NCBI GenBank assembly: GCA_023128825.1
Contig: JAGMDF010000035.1
Coordinates: 1-51,251 of the forward strand
From: Caldifarciminota bacterium
Lineage (GTDB): Bacteria > Hydrothermota > Tepidihabitantia > B3-TA06
Direction: 5' to 3'
DNA length: 51,251 nt
In this document: positions 8,758 to 16,607 of the stretch, in pieces
How the letters are laid out: each line of letters starts with the position of its first letter
Position numbering within the stretch: the first letter of the stretch is position 1
Notes under the pieces: generated by a model
What the model saw: the letters and a program-made list of their open reading frames with translations, nothing else
Databases searched by the model: none
What the model was told of the DNA's origin: nothing
Made by a program: the position numbers and the translations under genes

Positions 8758-8920
8758 GGTATCGCTCGTTCCTACTCTGGGGGGTGTGGTCAATGAAGGT
8801 CGCGCTGAAACCCGGTAGGGTCTTGACGCATCAAGAGAATAAAGAAAATCTCCTAGGATGAATCTGACCCTACCTGAGAGATGGGCAATTGGTGCTGTAA
8901 GGAGGTTCTGTTTAAGGCGC
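8758..8920. repeat. Intergenic spacer with a 9-bp inverted repeat
   Basis: Convergent spacer between the protease and transporter genes. GGTAGGGTC (8814-8822) and GACCCTACC (8866-8874) are perfect inverted copies separated by 43 bases. They could form a weak bidirectional hairpin. No T-run follows and I see no gene here. Confidence 0.4.
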
Positions 8921-9289
8921 TTACCTGGTAAGTATGTACCTGATTCCCAAAAGGATAAAGAAGATACCGAACGCACGCTTCAGCCAGACCTCGTTCAGCT
9001 TCTCGGCCCAGCCGGCTCCGAAGTAGGCCCCAACGAGAAGTCCACCTGCCAGGATCAGGCCGGCTATCCAGTTCACGTCACCTGCTTTCCAGTAGCGGAG
9101 CACCCCAAGTATTCCCACAGGCAAGAGCAGGGCGACAAGCGAGGTTCCCTGGGCATTGTGCTGGGTGAAGCCGAGGATGAAAACCAGAGCCGGTATGATC
9201 AGCGTTCCTCCCCCTATACCGAAAAGGCCGGAAAGCATCCCTGCAGCAACCCCAACTGCGGCCACGAAAAGATATTGCCAAACGTTCAT
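8921..9289 (-). CDS. TauE/SafE family membrane transporter, half-length
   Basis: The start is the ATG at 9289, which has GGGAGTG just upstream; this gives 122 residues. There are about four membrane helices and the family signature GLFGIGGGTLIIPAL near residues 19-33. TauE/SafE proteins are usually 240-280 residues with two such repeats. This one is therefore a half-size member, which may dimerise or pair with the full-length relative encoded just upstream at 9386-10219. Members are linked to export of sulfite and other organosulfur anions. The APS reductase two genes upstream fits a sulfur role; the substrate is inferred. Confidence 0.82.
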   Translation of the reverse strand: MNVWQYLFVAAVGVAAGMLSGLFGIGGGTLIIPALVFILGFTQHNAQGTSLVALLLPVGILGVLRYWKAGDVNWIAGLILAGGLLVGAYFGAGWAEKLNEVWLKRAFGIFFILLGIRYILTR

Positions 9290-9310
9290 GACACTCCCAG
9301 GTTTGAATAA

Positions 9311-9355
9311 AGTTACGGACACCCGGAATATTTATAACCTTAGGTGTCCGTAACT
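9311..9355. promoter_or_regulatory. Candidate operator: perfect 13-bp inverted repeat over the half-size transporter promoter
   Basis: AGTTACGGACACC (9311-9323) and GGTGTCCGTAACT (9343-9355) are perfect inverted copies with a 19-base gap, centre to centre about 32 bases (three helical turns). The distal arm overlaps the -10 box at 9353-9358. It could bind a repressor as a dimer of dimers, or form a hairpin in the leader. Confidence 0.55.
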
Positions 9356-9380
9356 ATATCCAAGACTGGGTTTTTGGCAA
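9353..9380 (-). promoter_or_regulatory. Promoter for the half-size TauE/SafE gene
   Basis: Minus strand TTGCCA (9375-9380), 16-base spacer, TATAGT (9353-9358). The -10 box runs into the inverted repeat at 9311-9355. Confidence 0.5.
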
Positions 9381-9385
9381 GTCTA

Positions 9386-10219
9386 TCAGAGCAGGTAGGT
9401 CTTTATAAGCACCCACGCGCCGAGCAGAATAATCAGGGGACCGAGAATGTAGCGCCACTTCATTTTGCTGATTTTTTTAGTCAGGAGCGGACCCAGAGGG
9501 GCAACAAGAATAACACCTACAAGCAGGGCGACTATCAGATCCCAACGCAGGATTGAGGTGGAGAACACAGAACGGACAATGTCTCCTACAGACCTGGAAA
9601 GAAGTGGGGTCGGGTCTTGTTTGATCAGTTTAACCACGACATAGGTGATGAATCCGATGATGCAGACAGGGACTTCGGCAAAGGTGGTTACCCCGATGGC
9701 ACGTTTGGCCTTGTGGCCGGCGATTATTTGTCCGCCGGTCACAACTGGACCGAAGCCGCCGCCTGATAAGGCTTTGTTGAAGCCGCTTATGATTCCCACG
9801 CCGATCATCTTCTTGAAGGAGAAGCTGAAGTGCAGATTGATAAGTATAAAGACTCCCATGGCCAGTACCAGTACGCCGATGTAGGTCGTGAGCCACACCT
9901 TGGGGACGTTGAGGGCCACGATGGCGGCAAATATGGTAGCCAGTACACCGGCTCCGGTGATTGCCAAGAAGATCTTCAGGTCCTTCGAGCGGGGACTGAA
10001 GCTGACGTTGCGGTTGCGCTGATGGAAAAGGGACGCGGCAAATCCTCCTACGGCCTGGGAGAGAAGGATAGCCGGGACGACGAACAACGGATCAAAACCT
10101 ATCACGATAAGCACCGGTGCACCGATCGTTCCGTAGCCCATCCCCACCGAAGCATCGATAAACTCGCATGCAAAGGCGAGCACGATGATTATAAGGAACA
10201 ATCCTAGCGACATGACCAT
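9386..10219 (-). CDS. TauE/SafE family sulfite/anion exporter, full length
   Basis: The 277-residue protein has eight or so hydrophobic helices and the two-repeat organisation of TauE/SafE (DUF81). Typical signatures are FIDASVGMGYGTIGAPVL near the N terminus and ALSGGGFGPVVTGGQI in the middle. I chose the second ATG (10219), five bases after GGAGG; the first ATG (10222) is too close to it. It lies 68 bases after the APS/PAPS reductase gene in the same direction, consistent with a sulfur operon. Export of sulfite formed by the reductase is a reasonable hypothesis, not shown by sequence. Confidence 0.88.
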   Translation of the reverse strand: MVMSLGLFLIIIVLAFACEFIDASVGMGYGTIGAPVLIVIGFDPLFVVPAILLSQAVGGFAASLFHQRNRNVSFSPRSKDLKIFLAITGAGVLATIFAAIVALNVPKVWLTTYIGVLVLAMGVFILINLHFSFSFKKMIGVGIISGFNKALSGGGFGPVVTGGQIIAGHKAKRAIGVTTFAEVPVCIIGFITYVVVKLIKQDPTPLLSRSVGDIVRSVFSTSILRWDLIVALLVGVILVAPLGPLLTKKISKMKWRYILGPLIILLGAWVLIKTYLL

Positions 10220-10287
10220 CATATCCTCCGAAAACGCTCCCTGTCCTTCAATCTACGAACAGGAAGTACATCCCCATAAGACTGCGT

Positions 10288-11004
10288 TCAGTCAGCCACG
10301 CCTGTTCGCAGGGGACGGGTATGTATGCCGCACTCGCCGCCGCACTTTGAGGTATTGAGCCAGCGTCCTGCGCGCTCGTCCTCCTCATGGGTGATGCGCG
10401 TGCACGGTGCACACCCTAGGGAACGGTAGCCCTCTTTATATAAAGGGTTGACCGAAACGTTGTAGAGAGCAAGATACTGCCAGACCTCGCGTTCTTTCCA
10501 CAAAAGGAGTGGGTTGAGCTTTATAAGACCCTTGTCGCGTTCCTCTATTTCCTTGTAGTCGGTTCGCGTGCGGCCTTCGGTACAGCGCAGACCCGTTACC
10601 CAGCAGTCAACACCCATCTCATCAATGGCCCAACGAACCGGCTCAACCTTTAGGATCCGGCAGCACTCGTCAGGGTCGGTCTCATAAAGCCGCTCCGGTA
10701 TCTCCGCATCGTTTGCATAAACCTTAATCTCAGGGTATCGCTCCACGACTTTACGCATGAACTCCTTGGTCGCTTGAGGCTTGTAGCGGGTCGTTACGAT
10801 GAAGCCGCGTATCTCTGGGACTACTCGTTTTGCAAGATCCCACACCGCCATCGAGTCCTTACCCAGACTGTTGGCTACTACCATTCTTTGGCCGTAACGC
10901 TCGTATGCCTCTTCGATCAGGCGCATGGAGCGATCGGTCTTTTCCTTGAAGTTGAGTTTCTCGACCAACCCCTTCACGTCATCGTTGTTGTCAAGCAGAC
11001 TCAT
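10288..11004 (-). CDS. cysH: APS/PAPS reductase (CysH family, iron-sulfur type)
   Basis: The 238-residue protein is a PAPS-reductase-fold enzyme with SLGKDSMAVWDL (46-57) as the pyrophosphatase loop. Cysteine pairs CC (114-115) and CxxC (198, 201) form the [4Fe-4S] site seen in the APS-reducing branch. C225 in ECGIHTR is the catalytic cysteine. The protein therefore probably reduces adenylyl sulfate to sulfite in assimilatory sulfate reduction, although some proteins of this branch use other adenylylated substrates. AGGAGG lies upstream of the ATG. The two TauE/SafE genes follow. Confidence 0.9.
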   Translation of the reverse strand: MSLLDNNDDVKGLVEKLNFKEKTDRSMRLIEEAYERYGQRMVVANSLGKDSMAVWDLAKRVVPEIRGFIVTTRYKPQATKEFMRKVVERYPEIKVYANDAEIPERLYETDPDECCRILKVEPVRWAIDEMGVDCWVTGLRCTEGRTRTDYKEIEERDKGLIKLNPLLLWKEREVWQYLALYNVSVNPLYKEGYRSLGCAPCTRITHEEDERAGRWLNTSKCGGECGIHTRPLRTGVAD

Positions 11005-11062
11005 CCAGCCTCCTTATTTTGAATTTCTCTCGATTTAACTCCGCCCCTCTCATCGTTTGCAT
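10991..11062 (-). CDS. Possible 23-codon leader ORF ahead of cysH
   Basis: Within the leader of about 100 bases, an ATG at 11062 opens a 23-residue frame rich in arginine and glutamate. It ends inside the cysH start region, overlapping it by 14 bases. An AAGGAGGG lies upstream but at a long distance (about 12 bases). It contains no cysteine run that would suggest attenuation. Support is weak. Confidence 0.2.
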   Translation of the reverse strand: MQTMRGAELNREKFKIRRLDESA

Positions 11063-11109
11063 ATGGTCTTTGATCCCTCCTTAGCGAGTTGAAACTGCCC
11101 ATACCCAGA

Positions 11110-11137
11110 ATTGTATGCTCCCAGCGAGCCTTGTCAA
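11110..11137 (-). promoter_or_regulatory. Promoter for cysH-TauE/SafE
   Basis: Minus strand TTGACA (11132-11137), 16-base spacer, TACAAT (11110-11115), leader of about 100 bases. I saw no SAM-riboswitch-like structure in that leader. Confidence 0.6.
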
Positions 11138-11308
11138 GAGCTTAAAGGGTGCATCAGTTGATTTAATAAATTGTTCGCTAGATTTACTTTTAAGCCCAAT
11201 AGATAAATTTTCGACGCTCGAAATCGCATCCACCCACGCCTACGAAGTAACATTTGCTCGCAGAGAATACGTCAGGGTTGATCCTTAAGGTACAGATAGG
11301 CTATACCT

Positions 11309-12616
11309 TCAGGGGTAGATTCTGTCGATCAAACGTGGGTAGGGGATCGTCTCACGGATGTGGTGGACGCCGGTGATCCACGCCAGGGTCCGCTCCATTC
11401 CTATCCCGAATCCCGAGTGTTCGAATGTTCCGTAGCGCCTGAGATCAAGATACCACTCCAAGGGCTCGCGCGGCAGCTTTTGTCTTTGGATCGCTGCCTT
11501 TAACTTTTCAAGATCGTCCTCGCGTTGTGAGCCGCCGATGATCTCCCCATAGCCCTCAGAGGCCAGAAGATCGAAGTTTAAGACAACATCCGGATCGGCG
11601 TGGTCCTCCTTCATATAGAATGGGGCGGAGGCCTTCGGGTAACGATGGACGAACACCGGTCTATCAAACTCACGAGAGATTACCGCTTCCTCGTCCGCCC
11701 CGAACTTTTCGCCCCACTGCATCTTAATCCCATTATCGTTAAGCATCTTGACCGCGTCGGTGTAGGAGAGGCGGTAGAAGGGCTTGTCCAGACCCTCTAA
11801 AAGCTTGAGGTGCTCTTCGGATCCTTCCACCTTCTTACCCAAAAGCTTCAGCTCGTCCGGCCTGCGCTCCAGGAGTCTTTTGACCACGAATAGGAGCATA
11901 TCCTCGGCAAGCTCCATGTCGCCTTCCAGATCGAGGAACGCCACCTCGGGTTCCAGGTGCCAGAACTCGGTAAGGTGGCGGCGGGTCTTGGACTTCTCCG
12001 CCCGGAAAGAGGGGGCGAGGCAGTAGACCTTGCCGAACGCAGCGGCTGCAGGCTCCATGTAAAGCTGACCGGACTGTGAAAGATAGGCTACATCGTCGAA
12101 ATACTTGATCTCGAACAGCGTTGTTGCACCTTCGCACGAGGTCGGGGTGATCATGGGAGGATCGACAAGTATAAAACCCCTATCTCCGAAGAACTCGTGG
12201 AATGTGCGGATCATGGTGTCCCGGCATCTCAGGAGTGCGTGCTGGCGGCTTGAGCGCAGCCACAGGTGCCGTCGCGACAAGAGGAAGTCTATCCCGTGCT
12301 CTTTCGGCGTGATCGGATAGTCTGCGGAATCGGCAATAAGCTTCAAGGATCTGGCGGTAAGCTCCACCCCGCCTGGTGCCCTGGTATCCTCTCTCACTAG
12401 CCCCGACACCTCCACCACCGCCTCCTGGTTCAAGGAGTCGGCAAGACCGTAAGTCTCTTTGTCAATCTCGGTGTCTACGAACACGCACTGCAGGATTCCT
12501 GTTCCGTCTCTGAGCAGAACGAAGCGAACTTTTCCTGAGTCCCTTTTGTTGTAGACCCATCCCTTAAGGGTTACTTCTTTCCCCACATGTTCTTTGAGTT
12601 CTTCTATCCAGACCAT
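11309..12616 (-). CDS. asnS: Asparaginyl-tRNA synthetase
   Basis: The 435-residue class IIb synthetase has an N-terminal OB-fold anticodon-binding domain (residues about 1-100, TLKGWVYNKRDSGKVRF). The catalytic core has motif 2 as FRAEKSKTRRHLTEFWHLEPE and motif 3 as FGIGMERTLAWI. The EFWHLEPE segment resembles AsnRS (EFWMVEPE) rather than AspRS. It attaches asparagine to tRNA-Asn. No Shine-Dalgarno precedes the ATG; the -10 box ends five bases before it, so the mRNA is probably leaderless. Confidence 0.93.
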   Translation of the reverse strand: MVWIEELKEHVGKEVTLKGWVYNKRDSGKVRFVLLRDGTGILQCVFVDTEIDKETYGLADSLNQEAVVEVSGLVREDTRAPGGVELTARSLKLIADSADYPITPKEHGIDFLLSRRHLWLRSSRQHALLRCRDTMIRTFHEFFGDRGFILVDPPMITPTSCEGATTLFEIKYFDDVAYLSQSGQLYMEPAAAAFGKVYCLAPSFRAEKSKTRRHLTEFWHLEPEVAFLDLEGDMELAEDMLLFVVKRLLERRPDELKLLGKKVEGSEEHLKLLEGLDKPFYRLSYTDAVKMLNDNGIKMQWGEKFGADEEAVISREFDRPVFVHRYPKASAPFYMKEDHADPDVVLNFDLLASEGYGEIIGGSQREDDLEKLKAAIQRQKLPREPLEWYLDLRRYGTFEHSGFGIGMERTLAWITGVHHIRETIPYPRLIDRIYP

Positions 12617-12621
12617 GGGGA

Positions 12622-12650
12622 AGTCTACTCGCTTCGGTTCGATTTGTCAA
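12622..12650 (-). promoter_or_regulatory. Promoter for asnS, apparently leaderless
   Basis: Minus strand TTGACA (12645-12650), 17-base spacer, TAGACT (12622-12627), five bases to the ATG at 12616. Confidence 0.65.
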
Positions 12651-12677
12651 ACCACAAATCGAGCCGGGATTAAAACG

Positions 12678-12758
12678 AAAGCCAACCTTTAAGGTTGGCT
12701 TTACATTGTATTCGATTGCGATCTTTTCTCCGAAGGAGAAAAGGAGCATTAACGCTCC
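12678..12758. terminator. Three consecutive hairpins at the 3' end of the cyclic-nucleotide-binding gene
   Basis: Stem 1: AAAGCCAACCTT (12678-12689) with its perfect inverse at 12691-12702, flanked by A/T on both sides. Stem 2: CTTTTCTCC (12723-12731) with GGAGAAAAG (12735-12743). Stem 3: GGAGC (12743-12747) with GCTCC (12754-12758), overlapping the stop codon of the gene ending at 12749. Together they probably terminate transcription before the asnS promoter. Confidence 0.6.
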
Positions 12759-13210
12759 ATTACGCAGCCCATGAGCGCAACGCGGGTATTGACCAGGCGG
12801 CGGGCGACCACGGCCAAGAGCTGCTGAAGGATGCGGTAGCCCATCCCGCAGTTGCGCAGCAGAAACTCGTGCAGCTTTTGTGCGTTCCATACCAGTACCT
12901 TGGAGTCCTTGGCTGCCTTGATTGTGGCGGTCAGCTTGCCGTCCTTATACATAGAAGACCACCCCGAGATCTGCCCCGGCCCTACGGTGGCGATTGCTAC
13001 AGGCATCGGCTCGGTAAGCGCCGCGTTGATACTGATCTCGAGTTGACCCTCGATCACGAGATAAAACTCCTCACCTTTGTCCCCCTCTTTGCCGATGATT
13101 GAGCCCCGACTGACCTTGCGTTCCTCGGCCAGCTCGGCTATGGCCTTACATTCCGGTTCCTCAAGAAGATTGAAGACCTCGCTTTCCTTTAGAAACTCCC
13201 AGTACGACAT
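12749..13210 (-). CDS. Cyclic-nucleotide-binding domain protein (no DNA-binding domain)
   Basis: The 153-residue protein is a single cNMP-binding beta-roll (Crp/Fnr-like, residues about 10-125). It has KEGDKGEEFYLVIEGQLEI and a VGPGQISGWSSMYKDGKLTATIKA segment in the place of the phosphate-binding cassette. No helix-turn-helix follows, so it is not a Crp-type activator but a free-standing sensor or partner domain. The ligand cannot be told. Start at 13210 is preceded by AGGAGGAG. Three hairpins follow the gene. Confidence 0.85.
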   Translation of the reverse strand: MSYWEFLKESEVFNLLEEPECKAIAELAEERKVSRGSIIGKEGDKGEEFYLVIEGQLEISINAALTEPMPVAIATVGPGQISGWSSMYKDGKLTATIKAAKDSKVLVWNAQKLHEFLLRNCGMGYRILQQLLAVVARRLVNTRVALMGCVMER

Positions 13211-13246
13211 ATCTCCTCCTAGGATGCTTTACTTGACTTGAGTATG

Positions 13247-13274
13247 AATATAAGAATAAACGCCTGAACGTCAA
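13247..13274 (-). promoter_or_regulatory. Promoter for the cyclic-nucleotide-binding protein gene
   Basis: Minus strand TTGACG (13269-13274), 16-base spacer, TATATT (13247-13252), leader of about 30 bases with AGGAGGAG. Confidence 0.6.
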
Positions 13275-13462
13275 GTCCTGGGAACTCGTATTACTTGATT
13301 TTAGGGGTGGGAGACTGTTTGAGAGACCGCTGAAATTAAGGTGGATCAGAATTATCAGCAGCTTCTTTGGAGTTCCGGCAAGATTTATGGCATCGATGGA
13401 TGATAGAAAGCTTACAAGGCTAAACCTTGCGAGATCTATGGATATCTGTGGGTGGCTTTCGA

Positions 13463-14023
13463 TTAAGGAGCGGGGAGGAAACGTAGCAGGCGAAGTTCCT
13501 TGAGGAGCGTTTCGTCGCAGGACCACTTGGTTATATAGACAGGTCCGACCTCGGGAGCCAGCCAGGCATCGAAACGGGTTCCATCAACATCTTTTTTGCC
13601 CTCGATAAAGATGCAATCCTCGAAGGTCCCCGCAGGTGTCTTGACGGTGTAGCTCGCTTGCTCAACAAGTTCCACCGGGTTTACGGGTATTACCCATCCC
13701 CACTGAGGTACGGCTAATGCGGAATCTATAATTACCTTTGCAGAGTCGCCAAAGGGTTCGGTGGACTCGGGGCCATCTGCTGCCATAATAGAGGGTTGAT
13801 CAGTTTGTATGTAGCTGTGGTATCCGAATATCCCTGCTTCGAGTTCAATCATCTCGCAGACAAGGGTATAGGCCGCCCCATCCGTTTGCACTTCATAAAC
13901 CCAGGTGTTGCCGTCGTCGAGCGGGAAGTAATCGGGTTTCTCTGTCCCGAACTCGTTTACTGAACATCCCAGGAGGATTACAAACGCAGCTACACCAACA
14001 CTCCAGATTTTTTTAATCACCAT
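13463..14023 (-). CDS. Lipoprotein with a DGNTWVYEV motif
   Basis: From the ATG at 14023 the 186-residue product begins with a signal peptide and lipobox ILLGC (cysteine at residue 20). The mature part starts with YFPLDDGNTWVYEV, a motif I associate with secreted or lipoprotein domains of uncharacterised envelope proteins in FCB-type bacteria, then beta strands. Function unknown. An AAGGAGG precedes 14023. A second ATG at 14038 lies upstream of that Shine-Dalgarno and six bases after the -10 box, so a leaderless start adding five residues (MKEDD) is also possible. Confidence 0.78.
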   Translation of the reverse strand: MVIKKIWSVGVAAFVILLGCSVNEFGTEKPDYFPLDDGNTWVYEVQTDGAAYTLVCEMIELEAGIFGYHSYIQTDQPSIMAADGPESTEPFGDSAKVIIDSALAVPQWGWVIPVNPVELVEQASYTVKTPAGTFEDCIFIEGKKDVDGTRFDAWLAPEVGPVYITKWSCDETLLKELRLLRFLPAP

Positions 14024-14044
14024 ATCATCCTCCTTCATAATTTA

Positions 14045-14072
14045 ATCATAGGTAAAAATATGCGTTTGTCAA
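14045..14072 (-). promoter_or_regulatory. Promoter for the lipoprotein gene at 13463-14023
   Basis: Minus strand TTGACA (14067-14072), 16-base spacer, TATGAT (14045-14050). An ATG follows after six bases, and a second ATG with AAGGAGG 15 bases later. Confidence 0.65.
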
Positions 14073-14112
14073 GGGGTTAAATGTGTCGTTCCCGGAGTCT
14101 GCTAACCCCACC

Positions 14113-14133
14113 GTTGCATCTAAATTATGCAAC
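14113..14133. promoter_or_regulatory. 7-bp inverted repeat upstream of the SppA fusion gene (candidate operator)
   Basis: GTTGCAT (14113-14119) and ATGCAAC (14127-14133) are perfect inverted copies with a seven-base A/T-rich gap, a typical dimeric-regulator site. It lies about 60 bases before the ATG at 14196. I see no clear -35/-10 pair in this spacer. Confidence 0.35.
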
Positions 14134-14195
14134 ATCGCCCCGTGCGTTGCGTCTTCTAGAATAGGAAAACGAACAACCAAAGATTCGGAGGATCT

Positions 14196-16532
14196 ATGTC
14201 ACAGGCGTTAATTCTCTTAACAGCAGGGTTGGGATTCTTCAGCTCCTCATCGGTTAGCTTCGTCGAGCGCTCGGACGCTATCTGGACGAATCCTGCAGGT
14301 CTTGGGCTGCACTCAGAGGGTGTAGAGCTTCAGAGCGGATTCAGTCTATTCGAGGATAACCCGAACCTTCGATTTGGTCTCAGTGCTGGTGCCGGTGGAT
14401 TTGGCTACCGTAGGGGCGATTCCACCGGTATGTGGTCTGCTGGCCTGGCATTACCTTTAGGAAAACGCTTTCGTCTGGGCGGAGCTTACAACTGGGGAGA
14501 GCAGAAGTTCTGGAACTTCGGCGCTCAGTCTAACCCTTTGAACTGGCTTGCCCTTGGTGCTGCTCTGCAAACCGGAGAAACTCCCACCATCATCGGTGGC
14601 TTGGGCGTGCGCCCATTTACGGATCGAGTCACACTCTTCAGCGACCTCTCCTACCGGGGTGGGTTTGAGGACTTGAAGGTTGGTTTGGGTGTTGAGCCGA
14701 TCTCCGGGATTCTTCTTTCCGGAGCAGTCACTCAGCCCCTTGCCGGTGACGGCGAGCTTTCTTGGGTAGGCGCGGCCGAGTTTGCCCTAGGTTATGTTAA
14801 GCTGGGTGCAACCTACAACTCCGAAGATGCTCTAGTGGTATCGTTGGGAGCCTCGTTCCCACGCTATCCCGGCATTCGATTAAAGAGGCCCGGACCCAAG
14901 GTCGTGGCCTGGGTGCCCAAGGGACGTCCTGAGGAGCCTGCGCCGCCTGTATTCAAGTTCGCCTTCATCTCATTCGGCCCGTCGAAATCCAAAACCTTCT
15001 ACGATCTTCTTACAGAGATTCGTGATCTGGGCGAACACAAGGACGTCGAGGGTGTTCTTTTAGACTTCCGCGGCGCCAGTTACTCACTATATCAGGCAGA
15101 GGAGATTCGCAACGAACTGGCTCAACTGAAAGAGGGAGGGCTCAAGATCGTGGCCTTTGCAGAAGGCTACGGCATCGGTTCATACTATCTCGCATCTGTG
15201 GCGGATAAGATATGGATGGTCCCTACCGGAGAGGTTTCTTTCGTAGGTGGCTACGCACGAACCCTGCACATCAAAGGCACCCTGGACAAGCTGGGAATCG
15301 AGCCCGATTTCTACCGGGTGGGTGAGTACAAATCTGCCTACGAGCTATTTGAGTTTTCCCAGCCCTCGGATGAGGATAAGGAACAGCTTGAGGCCTACCT
15401 TGCTTCACTGTACGATGAGATGCTGGGTGCGATCGGGCGAGACAGGGATATCTCTCGCGCCGAGTTCGAGAAGTTCATGAACGAGCGTATCATGGTCTCT
15501 GGAGACACCGCCAAGATGCTCGGTCTGGTGGACGGCCTGTGCCTGGCCCTTGATCTTGATAGCATCGTAAAGATCGAGTTCGGCGACAACGCTGAACGCA
15601 TCAAGCTTGCCGATCTCAAAAAGAGACCCAAGGAGATCGGAAGGGCGTGGGTTGAGTCAAGAAAAAAGAGCACCCTCACCAAGCAAGACAAGATAGCGCT
15701 CGTGGTCGCGGAGGGCGACATCGTCACAGGCGAGAGCGGCTCAAACCCGATACCTATTCCTCTGATAGGCGGCAAGTACATGGGTTCAACCACGATCTCC
15801 GAGGCCCTTGATAAGGTAAAAACCGACAAGCAGATTAAAGCGGTTGTTTTCCGCATCAACTCAGGCGGCGGGTCCGCACTTGCCTCAGAGATCATAAGCC
15901 GCGCGCTTACAGAGCTTGCAGCGGAAAAGCCGGTTATCGTTTCAATGGCCGGTGCTGCGGCATCGGGCGGTTACTACATTGCCGCTCCCGCGGATAAGAT
16001 CTTTGCCGACGCGACAACGGTTACCGGCTCTATAGGCATCCTGGGCGGCAAGTTCGTGACCAAGGGTTTGAACGAGAAGCTGGGCATCAACCGTGAAACC
16101 ATAAAGCTTTATCCGCACGCCGACATGTTCAGTCCCGACCGTCCGTTTGACGAAGAAGAAGCGGCCCTCATGCAGCGGATGATGGATGAAGGCTACGCCG
16201 AGTTCGTGGGCCGCGTTGCCGAAGGCCGGGGCATGACCTTCGATGAGGTAGATTCGGTTGCACGCGGACGAATCTGGTCAGGCCCTGATGGCGTTAAAGT
16301 CGGTCTTGCAGACGAGGTTGGCGGGCTCATGGACGCGCTTGAAGAGGCCCGCAGGATGGCCGGGTTGCCTGAAGACTGCAATGTAGTCATCTATCCCAAG
16401 CCCGAACCCATGATCGACATTGAGGAGGTCTTGGACGAAACCTCGATTCTTAATCTTAAGATGCTCCCTTCCTGGCTCTCCGAGAACCTTCTTTACCTCA
16501 TGCCCTACCAGATCGAGGTGCCTATACGTTAG
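14196..16532 (+). CDS. sppA: Fusion of an outer-membrane beta-barrel domain with SppA-type signal peptide peptidase
   Basis: The 778-residue protein opens with a secretion signal. Residues about 20-240 look like an outer-membrane barrel (NPAGLGL, then alternating strands with Gly and aromatic residues, as in PorV/UPF0164-like proteins). From about residue 260 to 740 it is a 67-kDa-type SppA with two S49 units. The catalytic lysine is K379 (GEYKSAYE) and the serine S590 (AASGGYYIAA), 211 residues apart, close to the 200 in E. coli SppA. SppA degrades cleaved signal peptides. Joining it to a barrel would move the protease to the outer membrane. AGGAGG precedes the ATG. The frame is uninterrupted. 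Confidence 0.88.
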   Translation: MSQALILLTAGLGFFSSSSVSFVERSDAIWTNPAGLGLHSEGVELQSGFSLFEDNPNLRFGLSAGAGGFGYRRGDSTGMWSAGLALPLGKRFRLGGAYNWGEQKFWNFGAQSNPLNWLALGAALQTGETPTIIGGLGVRPFTDRVTLFSDLSYRGGFEDLKVGLGVEPISGILLSGAVTQPLAGDGELSWVGAAEFALGYVKLGATYNSEDALVVSLGASFPRYPGIRLKRPGPKVVAWVPKGRPEEPAPPVFKFAFISFGPSKSKTFYDLLTEIRDLGEHKDVEGVLLDFRGASYSLYQAEEIRNELAQLKEGGLKIVAFAEGYGIGSYYLASVADKIWMVPTGEVSFVGGYARTLHIKGTLDKLGIEPDFYRVGEYKSAYELFEFSQPSDEDKEQLEAYLASLYDEMLGAIGRDRDISRAEFEKFMNERIMVSGDTAKMLGLVDGLCLALDLDSIVKIEFGDNAERIKLADLKKRPKEIGRAWVESRKKSTLTKQDKIALVVAEGDIVTGESGSNPIPIPLIGGKYMGSTTISEALDKVKTDKQIKAVVFRINSGGGSALASEIISRALTELAAEKPVIVSMAGAAASGGYYIAAPADKIFADATTVTGSIGILGGKFVTKGLNEKLGINRETIKLYPHADMFSPDRPFDEEEAALMQRMMDEGYAEFVGRVAEGRGMTFDEVDSVARGRIWSGPDGVKVGLADEVGGLMDALEEARRMAGLPEDCNVVIYPKPEPMIDIEEVLDETSILNLKMLPSWLSENLLYLMPYQIEVPIR

Positions 16533-16563
16533 AGTCCGCTTTGGATTCTGAGACAAACAGAAG

Positions 16564-16585
16564 GGGGAGATCGTTCGATCTCCCC
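16564..16585. terminator. Bidirectional hairpin between convergent genes
   Basis: GGGGAGATCG (16564-16573), loop TT, CGATCTCCCC (16576-16585): a perfect 10-bp stem between the SppA fusion and the FG-GAP gene. No long T-run, but placement between convergent genes supports a terminator. Confidence 0.65.
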
Positions 16586-16607
16586 GGGGGTTGAATCCCT
16601 TTAAGGA

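Noticed and set aside
8858-10207. Plus-strand frames over the TauE/SafE genes
   Set aside because: They are antisense to clear membrane-protein genes and rich in residues typical of shadow frames.
11282-11306. A six-base inverted repeat (AAGGTA/TACCTT) after asnS
   Set aside because: The stem is too short and lacks a T-run; I do not count it as a terminator.
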